Shown here piece by piece: positions 8,117 to 16,900 of a stretch of DNA of 33,246 bases. The stretch comes from a virus. The position numbers and the translations under genes were made by a program. Each line of letters starts with the position of its first letter. The stretch's first letter is position 1. Where the stretch lies: positions 1 through 33,246 of IMG/VR virus record IMGVR_UViG_3300035698_001799. One strand, 5' to 3'. The notes under the pieces were generated by a model that was given only the letters and a program-made list of their open reading frames with translations, was not told the origin of the DNA and did not search any database.

Positions 8117-9145
8117 TCACATGATTAAGTGTACTTTGTCAAAGAAGTTATTACTAAAGAAGGGTAGTAATTCATCAAAAGAAAACTTCTTGTCTCTGTT
8201 CAAGAACAGGTACACGTCATTGATATCCCATTTCTCTCTTTGTGGTAGTTTATATTCTTTAATGAATTTGCTCCACAAAAATACAAACTCTCCTTTTAAC
8301 AAGAGCTCTTGAGATATTCTTCGTCCATCTTTATCTGAATCTAATAGAAAATATCTATATTTAAAATTCTGTAATCTTTTCCAAATCACTTCATTGTTTA
8401 TTTTCAAACCTGTAATTGCTATACTGTTATCAATGAATAGAGAATCTATCATACCCTCAAAAATTATAACTGGCATATCATCATCTACTAGATAATAATT
8501 GTAGATGCTATTCATTTTATTTTCTGGGTCTTTTCTAGATAGATACTTTGGTTCCATCTTACTATAAATAGATCTTGCTTGATAATAATATGTTTTACCT
8601 AGATGATCATAAAATGGTATTATAATTCTGTTTTTGTAAATGCCGTCCATCGCAACATACCATCTACTCCAAACTTCTTTAGGTATCTTTCTTTCTTCAC
8701 AAAGAAACTTCGCTCTTATAATAGGAACTTGTTCGTTTACTGTTATGATTGGAACGAAATGTTTTGTTTCTTTCTTTTCTTTTTTGTCAGCGAGACTATC
8801 AACTTTAACTTCAACAGTCTTATTCAATGATTGTTCGTCTCGCTGACTCAAAAGATCTCTAAGATATTCTTTATAGTAAATCTGATAATAATCTTTTAAC
8901 CAATTCGCAGCAGACATTTTGTTCCCGCAATTATGACAATAAAAGGTCCAACATCTATTGTCACTCTTGAGAATGTATGCTCTCTTTTTAGATTTAGATT
9001 TTTTAGAATCACCACAAATATCACATCTAAAATTATAATAGGTACCGGTCTCTCTGTATCTAGGATGTTGATAGTAAACGTTCATGACGTTCTTGATCTG
9101 ATTATCAAGATATCCTGTGGCACCTGTAATGTTATCAAAGTTCAT
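8117..9145 (-). CDS. 61: DNA primase, T4 gp61-like
   Basis: The 342-residue primase synthesises RNA primers for lagging-strand replication with the gp41 helicase. It has an N-terminal zinc-binding domain (CDICGDSK near residue 41 and CHNCG near residue 71), a central polymerase domain, and a TOPRIM fold with IIFEGMID (catalytic Glu) and LLDSDKDG (metal-binding Asp residues). Length matches T4 gp61 (342). It follows gp32 by 36 bases, and those bases are almost entirely a stable hairpin lying between a Shine-Dalgarno sequence and the ATG (see the hairpin entry). Confidence 0.93.
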   Translation of the reverse strand: MNFDNITGATGYLDNQIKNVMNVYYQHPRYRETGTYYNFRCDICGDSKKSKSKKRAYILKSDNRCWTFYCHNCGNKMSAANWLKDYYQIYYKEYLRDLLSQRDEQSLNKTVEVKVDSLADKKEKKETKHFVPIITVNEQVPIIRAKFLCEERKIPKEVWSRWYVAMDGIYKNRIIIPFYDHLGKTYYYQARSIYSKMEPKYLSRKDPENKMNSIYNYYLVDDDMPVIIFEGMIDSLFIDNSIAITGLKINNEVIWKRLQNFKYRYFLLDSDKDGRRISQELLLKGEFVFLWSKFIKEYKLPQREKWDINDVYLFLNRDKKFSFDELLPFFSNNFFDKVHLIM

Positions 9146-9153
9146 ATGAAATT

Positions 9154-9175
9154 GGGCGGCACTTGCGCACCGCCC
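9154..9175 (-). promoter_or_regulatory. RNA hairpin with GCAA tetraloop between gp32 and primase
   Basis: On the minus strand the arms GGGCGGTGC and GTGCCGCCC pair over 9 bp, including two G-U pairs that form only in RNA of this strand, and they close a GCAA (GNRA) tetraloop. AAAGGAAA lies immediately 5' and AATTTCATATG immediately 3'. No U-run follows, so it is unlikely to be an intrinsic terminator. Folding would bring AGGA to an effective spacing of about 10 bases from the primase ATG. Confidence 0.75.
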
Positions 9176-9181
9176 TTTCCT

Positions 9182-10036
9182 TTAAGACTTTTCTAGATTC
9201 TCGAAGAATGTATCATCATCTTCATCAAACACCTTTTCGGTTGGTGCAGATTCGTCAGCTTGTTCCGTCACATTCTCACTTCCACTTTTTTGTGCGGTGC
9301 CAGTGGCCGGTACATCTGTATTCAACACTCTGGCCAACTGAGCTTCAAGTTCTGCGTAAGGCTTAAACTTATCTTCGGCAAAGAACTCAAGTATATTATA
9401 TCTTGTGGTTTCGATTTCCTCAATCTTCTTTTCTGTTAAAGCCTTTGGAGCAATAAATTGAGATTCATCATAATTTGGATATGAAGTATTACCAGTCTTC
9501 ACCTTTTTGATCTTCAATTTGAAATCCGCTCCTTCATACCAATCAAAAACCATTACAGGCTCATCAATTCCACCTGAAGGGGGCTGAATCTGATCCATAA
9601 TCTTACCACCGATCTTCTTACCATACTTGAAAAGAAATACCTTGCCCTCGTTTTCTGGAGTTTGAGGATCCTTAACAACAAGAATGTTCGCATAGTAATG
9701 GGTCTTTCTTGCTCGTTGCCTAGCTGTTTCTTCGTCCCCAGCCTTCCAAGCAATTGTATTGGCCTTACAGACGGGACACTGCTTGCCAGCTATTGTAGTT
9801 GGGCATCCTTCAATCATCCAACCACCAATATCTCTAAATCCATGTGAGTATGTAAGAGCAAATGGAACTTCTGTATCAGGAGCTGGGAGGAATCTAATAA
9901 CTGCTTCGCCTGTTCCATCGTCCTTCAACTTAGGATAATAAATTCTTTCATCCTTATAATTTGCCTTACTGTTGTTTTGTTTGTCAATCTTCTTCATTGC
10001 TGTTGACCAATCAATTGAATACTTTTTTCTGTTCAT
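9182..10036 (-). CDS. 32: Single-stranded DNA-binding protein, T4 gp32-like
   Basis: The 284-residue protein coats single-stranded DNA and organises the replisome and recombination machinery. It has the basic N-terminal cooperativity region (NRKKYSIDWS), an OB core with a zinc site (HGF upstream, then CPTTIAGKQCPVC), a LAST-like aromatic and basic core, and a very acidic C-tail (FDEDDDTFFENLEKS) used for partner binding. It has its own strong ribosome binding site (AAGGAGATGCAAAAATG) and its own promoter inside the upstream gene (10118-10146), consistent with the high level this protein needs. The order gp33-gp59-gp32 is as in T4. Confidence 0.95.
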   Translation of the reverse strand: MNRKKYSIDWSTAMKKIDKQNNSKANYKDERIYYPKLKDDGTGEAVIRFLPAPDTEVPFALTYSHGFRDIGGWMIEGCPTTIAGKQCPVCKANTIAWKAGDEETARQRARKTHYYANILVVKDPQTPENEGKVFLFKYGKKIGGKIMDQIQPPSGGIDEPVMVFDWYEGADFKLKIKKVKTGNTSYPNYDESQFIAPKALTEKKIEEIETTRYNILEFFAEDKFKPYAELEAQLARVLNTDVPATGTAQKSGSENVTEQADESAPTEKVFDEDDDTFFENLEKS

Positions 10037-10626
10037 TTTTGCATCTCCTTATATGTTTTAATAAAGTACTTCGCTTTCCATTTAAAGGCCTGGTAATCAT
10101 CATACTCTTGTGTATCAAATATAGCATCATTTTCCCGTAGTGTCAAGGGTTTTTTTAACAAAATGTATAAATAAAACATTGGAGAAATTAACTGTTCTTT
10201 CATTAATTTATATATGATTGGTTGGCCAGGACTTCGTATTTCAAATAGCTCTGAGAAATCTTTAAGATTCGCTTCTTTTATGATTTCTTTAATGAATTCC
10301 ATCTCCTTTTGTAATTGTTTTTTACAGAACCATTTTCTAAAGGTTTTAATGTGTTTGTGTTCCATTTTATCTATTCGTACAATCTTATCATCAAATCTAT
10401 TAGCTATCGATAATAAGATCATATCGTCGTGTGTATAATATCCATTTTCTATTTCGTTATAAATTATTTTAGCAAATAGAATTAAAAATTTATTTGATTG
10501 TAATAATCTATCTGTATCAAAAATGTGATATAGATCTACCATATCTTCGTCGCATCCTTTATCTAACACCTTTCTCAAATTATAATAGATTGATAAAATG
10601 TTAAGCGAAGAATTTTTAATTTTCAT
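10033..10626 (-). CDS. 59: Helicase loader, T4 gp59-like
   Basis: The 197-residue, all-helical basic protein matches T4 gp59, which loads gp41 helicase onto gp32-coated forks. The clearest similarity is the C-terminal segment with FSELFEIRS and IIYKLMKEQLISP, which resembles the gp59 stretch FKEIFEY...YIFKLL...IIS. Position also supports it: between the gp33-like gene and gp32, as in T4. The start is taken at ATG 10626, preceded by AAAAGGATAG. The gene overlaps gp32 by 4 bases and carries the gp32 promoter in its coding sequence. Confidence 0.8.
   Translation of the reverse strand: MKIKNSSLNILSIYYNLRKVLDKGCDEDMVDLYHIFDTDRLLQSNKFLILFAKIIYNEIENGYYTHDDMILLSIANRFDDKIVRIDKMEHKHIKTFRKWFCKKQLQKEMEFIKEIIKEANLKDFSELFEIRSPGQPIIYKLMKEQLISPMFYLYILLKKPLTLRENDAIFDTQEYDDYQAFKWKAKYFIKTYKEMQK
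10118..10146 (-). promoter_or_regulatory. Sigma-70-like promoter for gp32, inside the gp59 gene
   Basis: On the minus strand TTGACA (10146-10141), a 17-base spacer ending in TGC, and TATATT (10123-10118) form a consensus extended -10 promoter. It sits within the 3' third of the helicase-loader gene, with a predicted transcript start about 75 bases upstream of the gp32 ATG. Confidence 0.85.
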
Positions 10627-10629
10627 CAA

Positions 10630-11022
10630 CTATCCTTTTAATAGATCACACAGATTGTTTTTTTCAATTTCAATATTATATCTCTTTGCCATTTTTTGTT
10701 TTAATAATAGTTTGGTTTTACTATCTAACATCGAAAGAACTTTATTAAACTTAACAAAAATATCTTCAAGATATATAATAGCCTCTACTAATTCTAGACC
10801 CGTTTCTTCTATAACTTCTATTAGAGCCACATTAAATTTGTTTTGCTGAATCCCGCTTATTCTTGAATTCGATCCGATATCATACAAAACTTCTATAGAA
10901 AATCCTCGTTTGTCTAGTTGCTTAAAGAATTCTGTCTTGCTCATTTCAGTTACTATATTATCTTCATCCGTTCGATTAATGATCTTCTCTGGGTCTATTA
11001 AATTAATTTTATGTTTTGACAT
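10630..11022 (-). CDS. 33: Late-promoter coactivator, probable T4 gp33-like
   Basis: The 130-residue protein is assigned mainly by synteny, directly upstream of the gp59-like gene as in T4. A faint match to T4 gp33 runs over VIEETGLELVEAIIYLED and the hydrophobic C-terminus LCDLLKG, which is comparable to the short clamp-binding LDFLL tail of gp33. In T4, gp33 links RNA polymerase and gp55 to the sliding clamp so that late transcription depends on replication. The presence of gp55 and TATAAATA promoters in the window makes such a factor expected. Its ATG overlaps the gp41 stop by 1 base. Confidence 0.62.
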   Translation of the reverse strand: MSKHKINLIDPEKIINRTDEDNIVTEMSKTEFFKQLDKRGFSIEVLYDIGSNSRISGIQQNKFNVALIEVIEETGLELVEAIIYLEDIFVKFNKVLSMLDSKTKLLLKQKMAKRYNIEIEKNNLCDLLKG

Positions 11023-12227
11023 TATTCCAATCCTATTAAACTTTTAAATTTATCTTCATCATCTTTGTTTAAAACCTTATTAACAATTCCAGCAGCAGCA
11101 TTAAGTTTGTGTTGTTTTTGTGCTTGTGTTTTGTTTTCCTCAACTTCAGCCATATTAACAACAGGCGCATCCAGATCCTCACTGATCCTCATCTTATTAT
11201 AATTGACGTTTATCAGTATCTTCTGCTTGTTTATACCATATCTATTTTTTAAGAATACCCAAGCGTACTTTCCTTGTTCTCTTAATTCTTCTGATTGTGT
11301 CACACCTACAATGATATCAGCGGTGGCGGCAGAACCAATAGAGTCGGCTACATTCTTCAAATCTATTTCAGCACTACCGATGGCGGCTCTATTACTTTGT
11401 ATGGCCGAGACAATGGGTACTCCAAATTCTACTGCTAGTGCCCTTACCTCTTCTGATATTCTTTTAAGCTCAACATAAGTGTTATCGCTCTTTCTAGATA
11501 TAGTTGACATCATTATACCAAGATAATCTATAAAAATAATGTCTGGTACAAATTTCCTTTTAGCTTCTAGTTCTTTTAATAAAACTCTAATATGATTAAC
11601 ACTAATAGATCTAGGAGCATATTCTTTCACATAAAATTGTTCTGGTATCTTCTTATCAAATACCTCAAACTTATCCATGAATTTATCTCTTGGAATTGTA
11701 TTAAGAACCCCAATGTCAACATCGAACATATTAGCCATCACTCTCTCAGCTATTTTCTCTTCTGCCATCTCACAAGTTACATACAACACATTCTTATTTT
11801 GTAACAAGCACTCTACACCGATCGAAGTCATAATCAAACTTTTACCAAGATTTGTGTTATGGCTACTAACACCATTTGTATAATATCTATGGTTGTTATT
11901 GTCCACGGCTATGTCTACAACATTAATTATTTGGTCTGTTAATTTAACATCAAACGATTTAAATTTTCCATCTTGACATAAAATTTTATGTTTTTTATTA
12001 TCTAATTTATTTGTACTTACCCAACCCGAATTTGTTTCAAATAAATGTTTGCTAGATGATAATATTTCTTTATCATCTATTTTCAATTTCCAACTTTGTT
12101 TCTTTCCCTTTTCTACATATTGTTTTACCGCCACCCAACCATCAGGAGAATTAACTTCTACTATATTATTTTTAAGTAATTGTTTTACTTCTTTTATTGG
12201 TACTTCTTTTTCAATCCAATCTGTCAT
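11022..12227 (-). CDS. 41: Replicative helicase gp41, C-terminal fragment with split-intein C-part
   Basis: The first 124 residues are the C-part of a split intein and the remaining 277 are the RecA-like motor of a DnaB-family helicase. The intein part ends NNNHRYYTNGVSSHN, and the extein begins with Thr in TNLGKSLIM, the second half of the Walker A motif. Walker B is DIIFIDYLGIM. The block-B His is in SSKHLF. Translation starts at ATG 12227 behind AAGGAG. Joined to the 196-residue N-extein from the preceding gene, the spliced product is about 473 residues, matching T4 gp41 (475). The fragment alone would lack a complete ATP-binding loop. Confidence 0.93.
   Translation of the reverse strand: MTDWIEKEVPIKEVKQLLKNNIVEVNSPDGWVAVKQYVEKGKKQSWKLKIDDKEILSSSKHLFETNSGWVSTNKLDNKKHKILCQDGKFKSFDVKLTDQIINVVDIAVDNNNHRYYTNGVSSHNTNLGKSLIMTSIGVECLLQNKNVLYVTCEMAEEKIAERVMANMFDVDIGVLNTIPRDKFMDKFEVFDKKIPEQFYVKEYAPRSISVNHIRVLLKELEAKRKFVPDIIFIDYLGIMMSTISRKSDNTYVELKRISEEVRALAVEFGVPIVSAIQSNRAAIGSAEIDLKNVADSIGSAATADIIVGVTQSEELREQGKYAWVFLKNRYGINKQKILINVNYNKMRISEDLDAPVVNMAEVEENKTQAQKQHKLNAAAGIVNKVLNKDDEDKFKSLIGLE
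11856..12227 (-). mobile_element. Split intein, C-part (124 residues)
   Basis: It runs from MTDWIEKEVP to SSHN, with Thr as the +1 residue. It contains nearly all Hint strands, including SSKHLF (block B His) and the HN C-terminus. No homing endonuclease domain or gene is present between the halves. Because the partner N-part is only 15 residues, this belongs with the atypically split inteins cut just after the first strands. Confidence 0.9.
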
Positions 12228-12251
12228 TTATAAACTCCTTACACTCGTTTA

Positions 12252-12887
12252 TTACAATTTTCGGTATCTTATTTTAACAGTTGTATTTTCATCTACACAC
12301 TCGGCCAAGAACAGACTCAATGATTTTTCATGGAATCCACCTTCAATAATATTATCGAACGGTTTGATACCGGTCGAAACAGTTTTATCTTTGTCGTGTA
12401 GAAAGTCATACAGTCTATCTTTATCGTTAAAGAAGTCAAGACCTATTTGTGTATTGAAACTAAACGACAAGGCGTCCCTTAATCTTTCAGGACAATTCCC
12501 TAACTTTGCCATATCATCACTGTTAACATATTCAGCGGCGTCGGTGATAGTATTAAAGATCAATTTCTTTTTAAAGAAGTCTTCAATCTTATCTATCAAC
12601 ACATCGTCGTTGTCAAACTCTTCTGCTAACGTAGTTGTAATTTCTACAAACCTGTTATAAATATCTGGTATCTCAATTTCTAATTTCATTTCCTGTAAAG
12701 TCGGAAACCGATCTTTTCTTTCTAAAAAACCAAGAACCTTTTTAATGATATGAGCATTTGTACCATCATTAAATACATCAACAGTAAGGAACGGTAAAAT
12801 TCTATCTCTTACCTCACCGTTTTTGAAAAGAAATTTGATTAATAATTTCTCAAAAAATATTGGATCTATTATTTGTTCTTCTGCCAT
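12252..12887 (-). CDS. 41: Replicative helicase gp41, N-terminal fragment with 15-residue split-intein N-part
   Basis: Residues 1-196 form the helical N-terminal domain and the start of the motor domain, ending LSLFLAE, the first residues of the Walker A motif (AE|TNLGKS). The last 15 residues, CVDENTTVKIRYRKL, are an intein N-part starting with the catalytic Cys1. The stop is followed after 24 bases by the C-fragment gene with its own ribosome binding site. The two genes are therefore separate cistrons, not a frameshifted single one. Trans-splicing is expected to restore the hexameric 5'-3' replicative helicase. Confidence 0.92.
   Translation of the reverse strand: MAEEQIIDPIFFEKLLIKFLFKNGEVRDRILPFLTVDVFNDGTNAHIIKKVLGFLERKDRFPTLQEMKLEIEIPDIYNRFVEITTTLAEEFDNDDVLIDKIEDFFKKKLIFNTITDAAEYVNSDDMAKLGNCPERLRDALSFSFNTQIGLDFFNDKDRLYDFLHDKDKTVSTGIKPFDNIIEGGFHEKSLSLFLAECVDENTTVKIRYRKL
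12255..12299 (-). mobile_element. Split intein, N-part (15 residues)
   Basis: The encoded CVDENTTVKIRYRKL has Cys1, the T-x-[VI] pattern of Hint block A and one further strand, and then stops. It is much shorter than the roughly 100 residues of usual split-intein N-parts such as the UvsW one in this window. Confidence 0.88.
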
Positions 12888-13946
12888 TTATATTTCCTCA
12901 AGGTCTGCTTCATTTTTACACATGTCCAATTGATTATGATACGAATAAGTCTTTTCTAAGTAGTCTTTGAAATCTGTTTCTTTAAACACAGGCAACCAAA
13001 ATTCAGAGTTGTAAATGTTCTTCTCTCTCCACTTCTTATCATCTTTCACATTAGGTCTAGTATAAAATCCCTGTGTAGGACAATCAAGGAACCCACCAGC
13101 TAAAGCATCATCCTTCAATCCAAAGAATGTATCAAGGCCGCCGTTATGTTTGATTCTGAATTTCAACTTAGCGGCTTCAACTGAATAACGAGACTTAAAA
13201 GTTATTGCTGTTATTATATGACCTGTTATTTCTTTCTTAGAATTTTTCTCTACGGCTCTTGAAGATCCCAAAATGATACTAGAAGAATTAAAAACTACCT
13301 TTCTTCCACCAGGGATTCTTAACGATTGCCCCATTGCCATTGGATCATCATAGACATGGTTAATGATAAAAAATGTACAGCCGGTCGCAAGACAACAATT
13401 AGCAAGGTTATTCTTTTTCTTTGGATCAGAGAAATCAACAACATCATTTCCTGTCAATCCATCGTTAATAGATTTGGATGTAATTAGAGCTCCCCAACTA
13501 TCTATAACAAAGAATACATTATGCTTTTCTTCTCTTGTCATTTCATCTGTGATCTTTAATATAATTCCCTTGATTTGTTCGATTCTATTTTCCTGAAGAA
13601 TAATTAGTTTCTTAGGATCTAAATCTACTCCAACTGCTGTAGCGTTTATTTTACTGAACGCACTTTCTGTATCAATAACCACAATCTGCATTCCTTTCTT
13701 TTGGGCATTTTTAATTAGTCCCATACCAACAAAAGATTTACCTAACATTGAAGGTGCTGACATCATTGACATTTTACCTATTGGGATGCCGCCCTGAACC
13801 TTGCCACTAAACAAAAGGTTTAGCGCTATTACATTTGTTGATAGAAATTCTGTTTCTTTTGTATCGTCTAACAAATAAGATGATAGGGCTGGGCTTCCTT
13901 TCGTTCCCTTATCTTTTGTTACAATATCGTAAATACTTTTAGCCAT
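12888..13946 (-). CDS. uvsX: Recombinase UvsX, RecA family
   Basis: The 352-residue strand-exchange protein has a Walker A variant APSMLGKS, a glutamate in VVIDTESAF, Walker B VFFVIDSWGAL, and the RecA-like IINHVYDDPMAMG and IPGG loops. Its length is close to T4 UvsX (391). The start at 13946 follows AAGGAGAAACAAAATG. A frame extending 22 residues upstream would run back into the polymerase gene and is rejected. It works with UvsY, gp32, UvsW and gp46/47 in recombination-dependent replication, all encoded in this window. Confidence 0.93.
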   Translation of the reverse strand: MAKSIYDIVTKDKGTKGSPALSSYLLDDTKETEFLSTNVIALNLLFSGKVQGGIPIGKMSMMSAPSMLGKSFVGMGLIKNAQKKGMQIVVIDTESAFSKINATAVGVDLDPKKLIILQENRIEQIKGIILKITDEMTREEKHNVFFVIDSWGALITSKSINDGLTGNDVVDFSDPKKKNNLANCCLATGCTFFIINHVYDDPMAMGQSLRIPGGRKVVFNSSSIILGSSRAVEKNSKKEITGHIITAITFKSRYSVEAAKLKFRIKHNGGLDTFFGLKDDALAGGFLDCPTQGFYTRPNVKDDKKWREKNIYNSEFWLPVFKETDFKDYLEKTYSYHNQLDMCKNEADLEEI

Positions 13947-13957
13947 TTTGTTTCTCC

Positions 13958-16900
13958 TTAAAATTGTATAAATTGCGACAAAGCATTCTCTTCTAATTTG
14001 ATATCGCCCCAATCAAGAACGTCAAAGAATCTCTGTATAATATTCTCAAAGCTTTTTTCCCATTGTAAATCAATATCTATTTTAAAATAATCATTAAATT
14101 CTTTTGGATAGTTACCAAGAAACCCGACCACATTAGTATTATATTCATTGATATCAGAAATATAAATGTACTTAACTTTAGAACCATTAGCCACAGGTTG
14201 TAATTTTAGTTTCTTAGTATCAATGATATAGTTATAAACAATACTGGCCTTTGCATGGATCGGTGTTTTAAGTTTATATGTTATTCCCCGCTCAACATAA
14301 TGACTGATTGGCTGGGCCCACTTGGTATATTCAGATATTCCTTTTGGTGTTGCGATATCTTCTATAGATGATTTATCAAATTCTTTTCTTATTTCTTTGA
14401 GCTGTTTGATAGTATGTTTTTTATCATGCAGCTCAAATATTCCTGATATCACTTCCTTCAATTTCTTTCTACAAAATGTAGGTGTACTAGTCCTTACAGT
14501 TTCTACACCCGTAACATCCATCTTTGGTATATCAAATACATCATCTTCGTCCTCAATAACCATATCAACATATTTCTTTTTGGCCAATATGATTTTCTTA
14601 TCAATAATCTTTTCTCGTTTAAAATTAATTATATTAGGCACTTCATATTTCTTAGCATAAATTCCTATAATCTTCTTCCAAAATTTATTAAAAAATCTTT
14701 TATCAAGGTCATTTGCCCACAGACGAAACTCTTTGGTTGTTTTAAATTCTAATCCAAGAGATTTTCTTAATTCATCCAAACAAATATAATTACTGTCCGT
14801 ATCAATAAGAACGACCATATCTTTCTCAAGAGGTTTAATCGATTTAATGTTCGGATATAATTTAGTTGCTAGTTGAACCCAATTTTCTTTAAGATATCTA
14901 TTAACTGTGTTTGAAAGATATTTGATCAAATCTTGACCACCAAGAGTGATCGCCCTAGCATTATCTAAATTGTAGAACGGAAAGTATCTATTTCCGAGGC
15001 AACCATAAACAGATTGGCCCGTCCACATAAATTTACCATTATTACCAACGTACACAGTATGGTTATCTTTTACTGTTAGATTATATACTTTTCCTTTATG
15101 AAATTCTTTAGTACAACTATGTTTTCTTACTTTAAAATGTATTTTATTCCAACAAATTCTATAACAACCGCTGTCTATATGATATCTAGGGGCATATCCC
15201 ATTTCTATAACCAGTTTTATAAAATCTTGAAACAATTGTTCGCATTTAGTACTTATATTATATCTTAATTGTTTTTTAGTACCATCTCCTTCATACATTG
15301 TTTTAAACAATTCTACTTTATTTAATATACCAAACATTACAGGGTGGATTTTTTTATCATATTTTACTCCAAAATATTTTTTAATTATTTCAAACATAAC
15401 ATCAGAACAAGAATTTATTCCTTTATTATTAACAGAAACTTTATTATAAAATATTTCGTTCATAACTTTTAAAATTTTATTATATATAAGAGGATGAACA
15501 TTTTTATATTGACTTATGTTTATTCTTTTTGTTAATCCTCTTTTAGTTGTTTTATATATTTTAGTATTACTTTCATACGCAGATCCTTCTGATAAATAAT
15601 ATCCTATAAATTTAGAAAAGGTTTTATTATTAACTCTAGCTTCTATAATATTACATCTTTGTTTGTTTCTTTTACTTCTTAAGAAAACTTTATATCCATT
15701 ATCATATATTTCTTTAATCATTTCTTTTGTTAGTTGTTCATTTATAAATGCCATTTGTTTCCTATTATGATTCTGTTTCAAATTAACAAAAGGCAATTTA
15801 TTTTTAACATATCTAAGATCGTTTTCATTATATTCTATTAAACCATCATAATTATATAAATCTATAAAATCGCTTAAGAATATAAACTCTGAAGAATTAT
15901 TTAATGAACGATTATGTACAGGGATTAAATTATAACATCTATTAACAAAATCTTTCGCTGGTTTAGTTTCTATTTTATCACTATTCTGTATTAACATTTT
16001 ATGTTCTGGGGTAACACAAACGTCAACTTTTGTATTTTTAATTCTATGCATTTCTCCATTATAATCATATTCATATGTTTTTTCTACCGGCTTTATTTCT
16101 AAATCGTTTGTTTCTTTATTAATAGAATAAACAAGCTCACCAACTTTAATATCTTTAATTTTTTTAATGCCAGTTGTTGTTAAGATATCCGTTTCTTCAT
16201 GAAAACAATTAATAATAATCTTTCTTACTTTCTGTTGTGAGTCATAATATTTAACTGATGTGTCTTTATATCTCAGCTCATCTTGAACCATTGTAACAAA
16301 CTCTAGATCTGTGTTATATGTTTTTGCGATCTCTTCTGGATCCGCACCTTTAGTTAATTCATTGGCTACACTTTTCTTTAATTTAAAAACAACTCTATCA
16401 TTAAATACTTCTTCAACTATTTGAGGTAGCACTCCCTTTTTAGTATTGTCATAAAAGAGGCCCGGTATAGGAGTCTCAAACACTTTACTCATATCCGTCG
16501 GTTCCTTTACCAATGTTTCAGGCGAGATATTGTACTGCATGATCATGAACGGATACAAAGAAGTCACATCATATGAAATTAGATGACGGTACCAACCCGG
16601 CTTTGCCATACAATAAGCGCCCGGATATGTGCCCTCTGTCCCTAATGTCAAATCAGGAAATACTATATTGTTTCTACGGAAATATCTCAGCATATAACCA
16701 GATATCAAACTGATTGAAGAGAATACCCTTTCAAAAGGAATTAACGCTTGGTAACAAATACTTAAAGCGAGCTCGATATGTTTCTTAACTTTCTCTATTT
16801 CAATTACCAATAGAACATCTTGCACATTATATTCAACGAAGCCATCCCAATCAACCCGCCAGGCGTCGTTAATCGTTCCTTCATAATCTAGCTTACCATG

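Noticed and set aside
9154-9175. gp32-primase hairpin as a terminator
   Set aside because: There is no U-run on the transcribed strand and the primase ATG follows within 10 bases.
12049-12660. 203-codon open frame on the plus strand opposite gp41
   Set aside because: It is antisense to two well-supported helicase fragments and has no recognisable protein features or ribosome binding site.
13947-14012. Extra 22-residue N-terminus for UvsX
   Set aside because: It lies inside the polymerase 3' end and lacks a ribosome binding site; ATG 13946 has an excellent one.
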